Below, piece by piece: positions 58,554-64,000 of a stretch of DNA of 64,000 nt (position 1 is its first letter; each line of letters opens with the position of its first letter). The position numbers were made by a program, and so were the translations under genes. This DNA comes from Aquibacillus kalidii (GTDB lineage Bacteria > Bacillota > Bacilli > Bacillales > Amphibacillaceae). The DNA lies in NCBI RefSeq assembly GCF_014280935.1, contig NZ_JACLZI010000036.1, forward strand, positions 372,001-436,000. The letters are read 5' to 3'. A model generated the notes under the pieces. That model worked only from the letters and a program-made list of their open reading frames with translations, ran no database searches and was not told the origin of the DNA.

Positions 58554-58585
58554 ATTCTGTTATGATTGTTTTTCATATGGTATGA

Positions 58586-58729
58586 TCAATTTGCATACTT
58601 GACTTTTGACTGATTTGCTTGCCTTTTTTCCATCTGTTCTTCGATTTGTTTCATGGCTTGTTTATCATTTAATAACTCTTGTTTATTTTTAGCAACTAAT
58701 TCTTCAAAAGATAATTTTCGTTGTCTCAA
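58586..58729 (-). CDS. fbpB: FbpB family small basic protein
   Basis: A 47-residue protein too short for the usual length cut-off. MRQRKLSFEELVAKNKQELL, then NDKQAMKQIEEQMEKR match the FbpB core (SFEELVxxNKxELLxDKxAMxxIEExxEKR). In B. subtilis FbpB is Fur-regulated and assists the iron-sparing sRNA FsrA as a putative RNA chaperone. TTG start with AGGGAG upstream, own terminator. No convincing Fur box is seen, so iron control is not shown here. Divergent from patA. Confidence 0.88.
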   Translation of the reverse strand: MRQRKLSFEELVAKNKQELLNDKQAMKQIEEQMEKRQANQSKVKYAN

Positions 58730-58839
58730 AAGTGATTCACTCCCTGCGATTGATTAATCGCTTTCATTATAACTCATATTTTTGTAAAATAAATCAAAAT
58801 TGTGTGAAATTTTCATTAAATTTATTTGGAGGGCTTACT

Positions 58840-59997
58840 TTGTACTTAAACATTAACGAACAAGTGAAAAGTTTAGAAATATCTGGAATACGAAAATTTT
58901 TCAATCTTGTATCAGATCAGAAAGATGTATTATCTTTAACTATTGGTCAACCTGACTTTTACACTCCAGACCACATTAAAACTGCAGCCATAGGAGCAAT
59001 TAATAATAATTTTACTACATACACACATAATGCCGGTTTACTCGAACTAAGGTCAGCAATCTCTGACTATGTATATAAAAGATACAACTTATCTTATCAA
59101 CCAGAGTCTGAAATCATTGTTACGGTTGGTGCCTCACAAGCAATTGATATCACGTTAAGAACAATATTAAACATAGGTGATGAAGTTATTTTACCTGGCC
59201 CTGTATATCCTGGTTATGAACCTCTTATTAAACTAGCAGGTGCAAAACCAGTGTATGCAGACACGACAGAAAGTGAATTTAAACTTACTAGTGAATTGCT
59301 AAGACAATATATTACAGAAAAAACAAAGTGTGTAATATTGCCGTATCCATCAAATCCTACAGGTGTAACGTTAACTGCAGAGGAATTGGACGCAATAGCA
59401 ACAGAACTTGAAGATAAAAATATTTTCATATTAGCAGATGAGATATATAGTGAATTGGTTTTTGATCAGCAACATATTTCAATAGGAACATTTGATAAAG
59501 TTCGTGACAAAACTATCATCATAAATGGCTTATCAAAGTCTCATTCCATGACCGGTTGGCGTATAGGGTATCTTCTTGCACCGGAATGGTTAACAAACCA
59601 TATCCTTAAAGTTCATCAGTACAACGTATCCTGTGCCTCCTCTATTAGCCAACATGCTGCACTAGAAGCTCTATCACATGGAGAAGAAGACCCTATAAAT
59701 ATGAAAAAGGAATATAAAAAAAGAAGAGACTATGTATTTAAACGTTTAACGAATATGGGGGTTGAAGTAGTAAAGCCTGACGGTGCCTTTTATTTTTTCC
59801 TAAAAGTTGAAACTAACCTAACTTCTCTAGAGTTAGCGTTAAAGATGGTGAGAGACGTAAAATTGGCTATGGTTCCTGGTGATGCTTTCTCAGTATTTGG
59901 AGAGGGATTCCTAAGACTCTCTTATGCCTATAGCATGGAAACACTTGAACTGGGGATGGATAGATTAGAATCCTTTTTAGATGAATTAAATAATTAA
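58840..59997 (+). CDS. patA: Aminotransferase A (N-acetyl-LL-DAP aminotransferase type)
   Basis: Class I PLP aminotransferase, 385 residues. PatA in B. subtilis transaminates N-acetyl-L,L-diaminopimelate, linking it to dapH/dapL in this window. LTIGQPDFYTP, TYTHNAGLLELR, PSNPTG, ADEIYSEL and the PLP lysine Lys233 in GLSKSHSMTGWRIG. TTG start at 58840 after GGAGGG; the frame to 58732 overlaps the fbpB start and lacks support. Confidence 0.92.
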   Translation: MYLNINEQVKSLEISGIRKFFNLVSDQKDVLSLTIGQPDFYTPDHIKTAAIGAINNNFTTYTHNAGLLELRSAISDYVYKRYNLSYQPESEIIVTVGASQAIDITLRTILNIGDEVILPGPVYPGYEPLIKLAGAKPVYADTTESEFKLTSELLRQYITEKTKCVILPYPSNPTGVTLTAEELDAIATELEDKNIFILADEIYSELVFDQQHISIGTFDKVRDKTIIINGLSKSHSMTGWRIGYLLAPEWLTNHILKVHQYNVSCASSISQHAALEALSHGEEDPINMKKEYKKRRDYVFKRLTNMGVEVVKPDGAFYFFLKVETNLTSLELALKMVRDVKLAMVPGDAFSVFGEGFLRLSYAYSMETLELGMDRLESFLDELNN

Positions 59998-59998
59998 T

Positions 59999-60043
59999 AC
60001 CAACAGAGAGAAATAACTTGTTATTTCTCTCTGTTGGTATTTG
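59999..60043. terminator. Bidirectional terminator between patA and the Spo0E-like gene
   Basis: CCAACAGAGAGAAATAAC/GTTATTTCTCTCTGTTGG perfect 18-bp stem; overlaps the Spo0E-like stop. Confidence 0.9.
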
Positions 60044-60218
60044 GGGAAAACTTATCTTCTTTTTTCTTCTTAAACTCATGATACTGATTTAATAATCTAT
60101 CTAGCTCTTGACTTATAAGTATCGATTCAGTACTAGTAAAACCTTTATTAAGGGCAACATCGGTCATTTTTTTTCTTAGGTATTCAATTCTTTCTAGAAG
60201 ATTATTTGGATTATACAT
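60021..60218 (-). CDS. Spo0E-family aspartyl-phosphate phosphatase
   Basis: A 65-residue two-helix protein: LLERIEYLRKKMTDVALNKG, then the signature ISQELDRLLNQYHEF. Spo0E/YisI/YnzD proteins remove phosphate from Spo0A~P and so delay sporulation. The SQELD motif is intact. The ATG at 60218 or a GTG at 60224 could start it; GGGGGGAC is upstream. Which paralogue it is cannot be said. Confidence 0.88.
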   Translation of the reverse strand: MYNPNNLLERIEYLRKKMTDVALNKGFTSTESILISQELDRLLNQYHEFKKKKEDKFSPNTNREK

Positions 60219-60224
60219 ACTCAC

Positions 60225-60518
60225 CGAGTCCCCCCCAATCCTTTTAAGTCTGCTTTATAAATTAATCTGTAAGAATTTCTAACAAGGATTTAACTTATTT
60301 TTAAATTTCCTGTAATAGAAACATTCTATTAAACGTAACTGATTATCCCAGAGGAATAGAACTTAGTAAAGAGATTCGCAATAATAGACAAACTAATTAA
60401 TACGTTGAGCATAATTACCTATAATATCGAACTTTTATCAACGAAAACCAACAATATTCGAGTTGTTCTTTTCGCCTTTTTCTGAGCCTTTTCTACAGTT
60501 CCCTTGGAGCAATTAATA
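60225..60518. other. Non-coding gap
   Basis: About 300 bp of A/T-rich sequence between the Spo0E-like gene and the next terminator. I see no gene, hairpin or known RNA in it. Confidence 0.5.
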
Positions 60519-60547
60519 AAAAAAAGACAGTATCAACTGTCTTTTTA
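60519..60547 (-). terminator. Terminator of the 26-residue peptide gene
   Basis: AAAAGACAGT...ACTGTCTTTT hairpin 16 nt past the peptide stop. Confidence 0.82.
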
Positions 60548-60562
60548 ATTGTACCCTTTGTG

Positions 60563-60643
60563 TTAACCTCTATCAAATATACTAAATCCCATTAAAGCTA
60601 CTAGCAAACAGATTGATACTATTGAGAAAACTGTTTCAAACAT
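60563..60643 (-). CDS. 26-residue single-helix membrane peptide, unknown
   Basis: MFETVFSIVSICLLVALMGF, then SIFDRG. One hydrophobic helix with a short charged tail, preceded by a strong AGGGGGG SD and followed closely by a terminator, so it looks like a genuine small gene. It resembles small bacterial membrane peptides of regulatory type, but no family is recognised. Confidence 0.55.
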   Translation of the reverse strand: MFETVFSIVSICLLVALMGFSIFDRG

Positions 60644-60888
60644 AATACAACCCCCCTATTGAGAAAATTATGTAACAAACCTTAATCAAATTAAGTTTGA
60701 TCATTATTATTTCACTGAAGTGATTACCCACATTCATTATAACTCACTCTGCTTGTAAAATCACTTCTCATTATTTTAACAAAACACTTCATAATTATAT
60801 AAAAATTCATTTGTTATGAAAAGGATATGTTAAAATAACAATATTACTCGTTTAGAGTTTTATATGTAATTTGAAAGTTGGTGTTTCC

Positions 60889-62049
60889 ATGCTCCATTGT
60901 CCTTATTGTGGTGGGAAAATTCACGAAAAAGAAGTCTTCTGTACACAATGTGGTGAGAAAATTCCCGGTGATATATATGATCGAATGCCTCAAAAGAACC
61001 TTCATTCTAAATGGTGGATTTTACCTATTGCTTGCTTCTTTATTCTATTAGTTGCTGTAGGCAGCTTCTATATTTATCTTGAGAAAAAAGAAAATCAAGC
61101 AGAGATATACTTTAACCAGGGTGAAGAATTAGCACTAAACGGAGACTTTTATAAGGCACAGAACAAATTTGAACAAGCGATAAAGTTAAAAGATAATTTT
61201 CCTGTAGCAAAAGACGTATTCCAATTTATGCAAGTAGCAATAGACATTGACAATAACCTTACTCAAGCTGAAAAGCATGTGGAAAATAATGACTTTACCA
61301 AAGCAATTAAGTTAATCAACCAATCGGAAGACCATTTGAAAAATTATAATGGTGAAGTGGTAAATTTAATTGTAACTAACGTTGCTACAGCCAGGGAAAA
61401 AACGCTAATTTCACAACTAGATGAACAATTAGCTAAAGAACCATCTATAAGTGAACTTAAGAATTTACTTTGGGATGCAGAATCTATTCAAAATGAGAAA
61501 GCGAAAAAAATCGCAACGGATATAAGAGAACAAATTATTGCCTTTACTTTTTCAGAAGCAAATCAGTCCTTGAAGGAAAATCAGTTTACTAACGCCCGTG
61601 ATACCGTTGAAGAAGGGCTTAAATATGCTCCGAATTCCGAAAAGCTGTTAAGTATGAAGACAACAATTGAAAAAGAAAAAACAGCTTTTGAAACAGCACT
61701 AGAACAACGAATTGAACAAGCGATGAATGCTGCCGAAGAAGAGAGAAATATGAACGAAAACGATGCTGTAGAAATAGTAGATATTAAAGTTTCACAAAAC
61801 GATCAAAAAAAATTAGTCGTTTCTGGAAAACTTAAAAGCGTTGCTACAGTGCCAATTAATTCAATATCTGTAGAGTACCAATTATTAAATGAAAAAGATG
61901 AAAAACTGGCTTCCAATGAAGTATATATATACCCAGATACTTTGTATCCAGATGAAGAAGGAAGATTCGAATACACCCATTTCGATATAAAACCCGATAA
62001 TGTGAATGTAAAAGTAAAAATAGTAAAAGTGAAATGGTTTCTTGATTAA
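60889..62049 (+). CDS. Zinc-ribbon membrane protein with helical extracytoplasmic domain
   Basis: A 386-residue protein. N-terminal zinc ribbon with CPYC and CTQC (Cys4, 7, 18, 21), one membrane helix (about 43-64), a TPR-like helical region (about 70-270: AEIYFNQGEELALNGDFYKAQNKFEQAI) with a long charged helix, and a C-terminal beta domain (about 300-386) resembling FxLYD-type modules. Start at ATG 60889; a TTG at 60871 is possible. The SD is weak. It is 20 bp before the HtrA-like protease and likely co-expressed. Function unknown; possibly a surface sensor or substrate adaptor. Confidence 0.75.
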   Translation: MLHCPYCGGKIHEKEVFCTQCGEKIPGDIYDRMPQKNLHSKWWILPIACFFILLVAVGSFYIYLEKKENQAEIYFNQGEELALNGDFYKAQNKFEQAIKLKDNFPVAKDVFQFMQVAIDIDNNLTQAEKHVENNDFTKAIKLINQSEDHLKNYNGEVVNLIVTNVATAREKTLISQLDEQLAKEPSISELKNLLWDAESIQNEKAKKIATDIREQIIAFTFSEANQSLKENQFTNARDTVEEGLKYAPNSEKLLSMKTTIEKEKTAFETALEQRIEQAMNAAEEERNMNENDAVEIVDIKVSQNDQKKLVVSGKLKSVATVPINSISVEYQLLNEKDEKLASNEVYIYPDTLYPDEEGRFEYTHFDIKPDNVNVKVKIVKVKWFLD

Positions 62050-62069
62050 TATAGCTATGGAGTGAGATG

Positions 62070-63203
62070 ATGACTAAAAAGCATAAATACCTATCAATCC
62101 TAATCACCTTTATAATTGTAGTGATTGGAATTGTCTCCCTACTTTTCATCCACAACCACTGGGCGCAAAAATCGATCTCTAAAAAAAATACATTAGTACA
62201 AAAAGTAACAGAACCAGAAGGCAAGGATTTGAAGTCGATTATTTTTGAAGCTCAAAAAAATGTTGTACAGATCGAAGCCGGGGATAATACGAGCCAAAAA
62301 ATTGGATCTGGCTTTTTGTATAATAACAAAGGAGATATTATCACCAATGCTCACGTTGTAAAAGGGGCAGAATTTATATCTGTGAAGCTTTCAAATGCCC
62401 AGACTTTTCCCGCTGCAATTGTAGGGATCGGAGACAAACAAGACATTGCTGTAATTAGAGTGCCGCAGTTATCCAATCAGCAACCTGTTCAAGTAAGTAA
62501 AAAGTTTCAGGCTGAAATAGGTAATGAAGTAGTTGCGGTTGGAAGTCCTCTAGGATTTCAAAATTCCGTAACATTAGGCATAATATCTGGTATTAACCGA
62601 ACCTTTTCTATTGGTGATTTTAATTACGAAAATGTATATCAAATCTCAGCAAATATTACCCATGGGAATAGTGGAGGGCCCTTAATTGACCGAACATCTG
62701 GTAAAGTAATTGCTATAAATTCGGCAGGCACCGAGGATGGTGCAATTGGCTTTAGTATTCCTATTTCGAATGCCATCGACTTAGTTACTTCTTGGTCGGA
62801 TGAAATAGATGAAACTAAACTAGAATATAAAACTCCAAGTTCAGATACAATTAACCCAAGTCAGTTTAAAAAGGATGCTAACTACATCGTTAATTATTTT
62901 TTTGAAAGTTTAACGATACGTGACTATATTAATGCGTACGCATTATTAGGAAGTGAGCTACAAGCAAAGCTAACTTATCAAAATTTCCGTAAAGATTATA
63001 TCCATGTAGTAGAACATAAGATAAGTGAACAAACGGTTAAATACAAAGAGGACTCTGAACAGGTCGAAGTATCCTTAGCTATAGATACTAGTATTAGAAA
63101 AAACAGTACCGAAACTACCAAAGAGCGTTGGAATTATACATTTATAATTGGCTATGAAAACGACCAACTTAAAGTCCTAGAAGTAAACAAAACTGCTAGT
63201 TAA
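62070..63203 (+). CDS. HtrA-like membrane serine protease without PDZ
   Basis: Trypsin-fold S1C protease anchored by one helix (residues 8-27), so the catalytic domain faces outward. Triad His95 (TNAHVV), Asp125 (DIAVI) and Ser201 (GNSGGPL) are intact. Instead of a PDZ domain it has a C-terminal NTF2-like domain (about 270-377: YFFESLTIRDYINAYALLGSELQAKL). Two ATGs (62067, 62070); the second is better spaced from GGAG. Partner of the zinc-ribbon gene just upstream. Substrate unknown. Confidence 0.85.
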   Translation: MTKKHKYLSILITFIIVVIGIVSLLFIHNHWAQKSISKKNTLVQKVTEPEGKDLKSIIFEAQKNVVQIEAGDNTSQKIGSGFLYNNKGDIITNAHVVKGAEFISVKLSNAQTFPAAIVGIGDKQDIAVIRVPQLSNQQPVQVSKKFQAEIGNEVVAVGSPLGFQNSVTLGIISGINRTFSIGDFNYENVYQISANITHGNSGGPLIDRTSGKVIAINSAGTEDGAIGFSIPISNAIDLVTSWSDEIDETKLEYKTPSSDTINPSQFKKDANYIVNYFFESLTIRDYINAYALLGSELQAKLTYQNFRKDYIHVVEHKISEQTVKYKEDSEQVEVSLAIDTSIRKNSTETTKERWNYTFIIGYENDQLKVLEVNKTAS

Positions 63204-63232
63204 GAAGGCACTCATGAAGTGTCTTCTTTTTT
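63201..63232 (+). terminator. Terminator of the protease gene
   Basis: AAGAAGGCACT...AGTGTCTTCTT hairpin followed by TTTT, at the stop codon. Confidence 0.85.
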
Positions 63233-63572
63233 GGATTCAATTCCTAACTATTGTTGCCTTGTACACAGCAATCTATAGACTCTGCAGTAATTGTATAAAA
63301 GGTGATCGACCCCGACGAATTCCTACTTCTTCTCCAATTCCATAACGTAAGAATTACTCTTACTTCACATATTTAAGCGTAGCATTGTTTACACTCTTAA
63401 TAAAAATTAAAAATGAAGATATCGTTACTACAGAGTTTATCTTAGCTGCGTCATTCTGTAAGGAACAAAGCTTAGAAAAGATTCCTTTTATTTACATAAT
63501 AATATTTGACAAACAATTCCTTATGAACGAGCCTAAATTTAAATTTATCTAAAAAACTGGGTAATCGTCTAT
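63233..63572. other. Non-coding gap with a decayed repeat end
   Basis: About 340 bp. CTATAGACTCTGCAGTAATT at 63272-63291 followed by GGTGATCGACCC recalls the end of the palindromic repeats at 2740-2760 in reverse, without the core. Nothing else recognised. Confidence 0.4.
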
Positions 63573-63600
63573 ACACATATATCCCTATTTCCATATAGTA
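63573..63600 (+). promoter_or_regulatory. Candidate sigma-K promoter of yjcZ
   Basis: CATATAGTA at 63592-63600 is a perfect CATANNNTA -10 for mother-cell sigma-K, with ACAC 15-17 bp upstream (63573-63576), 33 bp before the ATG of a spore-family gene. Confidence 0.5.
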
Positions 63601-63632
63601 ATTGTGTAATACTTCAGGAGGTGAGTTTGTTT

Positions 63633-63803
63633 ATGGCACACTTTGGTTATGGATATGGTTACCCATACGGAGGCTATGGCAACGGAGCATATGGTGCATA
63701 TTGCGGAGGATACACTGGCGGTTATAACAACGGAAATTCTTTCGCATTGATTGTAGTTTTATTCATCTTACTCATCATTGTAGGAACAGCATTCTACTGC
63801 TAA
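63633..63803 (+). CDS. yjcZ: YjcZ family small spore protein
   Basis: A 56-residue protein: Gly/Tyr-rich N-terminus ([16 protein letters not shown]) and the family's C-terminal helix [18 protein letters not shown]. YjcZ-type proteins (including YosA-like and SscA neighbours) are made in sporulation. The ATG follows AGGAGGTGAG; the GTG at 63621 lies inside that SD. The candidate sigma-K promoter fits late mother-cell expression. Confidence 0.88.
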   Translation: MAHFGYGYGYPYGGYGNGAYGAYCGGYTGGYNNGNSFALIVVLFILLIIVGTAFYC

Positions 63804-63818
63804 TTAATCCTAGTCTTA

Positions 63819-63860
63819 AAAAGAAACAAACCCTTTTACATCAAAGGGTTTGTTTCTTTT
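63819..63860. terminator. Terminator between yjcZ and the last gene
   Basis: AAAAGAAACAAACCCTTT/AAAGGGTTTGTTTCTTTT long stem in the convergent gap. Confidence 0.88.
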
Positions 63861-64000
63861 CAGTTTTCTGCCTCTTTAAATTTAGCTAACAATCTTTCAC
63901 CTTGGTATCCCTCTTCAATTAACCGCTTTAACGTTTCTTCAATATGGTCCTTCTTACGATCAATTAATTTTCCTGCAAACAGAACGTTAATAGTTCCTTC
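63860..64000 (-). CDS. C-terminal end of an unidentified protein (partial)
   Basis: Open frame entering from the right edge and ending at a TGA at 63862-63860. The visible 46 residues include GTINVLFAGKLIDRKKDHIEE, then TLKRLIEEGYQGERLLAKFKEAEN, a helical, charged C-terminus. The terminator directly after the stop supports it being real. The family cannot be told from this fragment. Confidence 0.6.
   Translation of the reverse strand, partial: EGTINVLFAGKLIDRKKDHIEETLKRLIEEGYQGERLLAKFKEAEN

Noticed and set aside
58730-58839. Fur box for fbpB
   Set aside because: Best alignments to the 7-1-7 consensus reach only about 6 of 14 fixed positions.

Overview
The window is about 64 kb of AT-rich DNA from the chromosome of an endospore-forming Bacillaceae. 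It is most likely a halotolerant genus near Oceanobacillus or Virgibacillus; that is inferred from gene order, protein style and the dispersed intergenic repeats, since no rRNA is present. Almost every gene has a counterpart in the ylb-cta-yla-ykt-pdh-yku part of the Bacillus subtilis map, and the order is largely kept. Sporulation genes (rsfA-like ylbO, ylbJ, ytvI, ylaJ, sda, a Spo0E-like phosphatase, yjcZ) are spread throughout. TTG and GTG starts are unusually common, and many are identified here by a strong Shine-Dalgarno (SD) sequence inside a longer reading frame.

Region by region. 1-15 kb is the ylb block: panE (cut by the window edge), ylbO, rpmF, ylbN, tmcAL (ylbM), ylbL, ylbK, ylbJ, coaD, rsmD, a probable csfG sporulation ncRNA, sda, a DUF7147-like gene, ylbG, ylbF, ylbE, ylbD, ylbC, ylbB, a YugN-like gene and ytvI. 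15-25 kb holds two acetyltransferases and then the cytochrome caa3 oxidase set, ctaM, ctaG, ctaF, ctaE, ctaD, ctaC and ctaB, with ctaA divergent. 25-31 kb has ftsW, ylaN, ylaL, ylaJ, ylaI, ylaH, ylaF, an inositol-phosphatase-like gene, yktB and yktA. 31-44 kb has speA, a lipoprotein deacetylase, the pyruvate dehydrogenase operon pdhABCD, a YkyA-like lipoprotein, def, a 28-residue peptide gene, rpoY-rnjA and ktrC. 44-58 kb has a heterodimeric ABC exporter, an MscS channel, ykuS, dapL, dapH, a DarB/CbpB-like CBS protein, trhA, ykuE, sco, ykyB, small membrane proteins, the Fe-S repair gene ric and a patatin. 58-64 kb has fbpB, patA, a Spo0E-like gene, a 26-residue membrane peptide, a zinc-ribbon membrane protein paired with an HtrA-like protease, yjcZ and a partial gene.

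How the genes fit together. The ctaA-M genes with sco build one terminal oxidase: heme O and A synthesis, CuA insertion and structural subunits. dapH and dapL are consecutive steps of the acetylated lysine/diaminopimelate pathway. rpoY-rnjA is the conserved RNA polymerase epsilon-RNase J1 pair. ylbF belongs to the RNase Y specificity complex. ktrC and the DarB-like protein are both from families tied to c-di-AMP and potassium. sda and the Spo0E-like protein both restrain the Spo0A phosphorelay.

Unusual items: a 566-bp nested palindromic repeat at 55593-56158, with a 211-bp shorter relative at 2542-2752 and two decayed copies; the csfG-like RNA, opposed by a consensus promoter on the other strand; a pseudoknot-capable inverted repeat ahead of ktrC; combined Fnr-type and Fur-type sites upstream of ric; two peptide genes with good translation signals; and the zinc-ribbon/HtrA-like pair. 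I saw no tRNA, rRNA, CRISPR array, phage genes or transposase.
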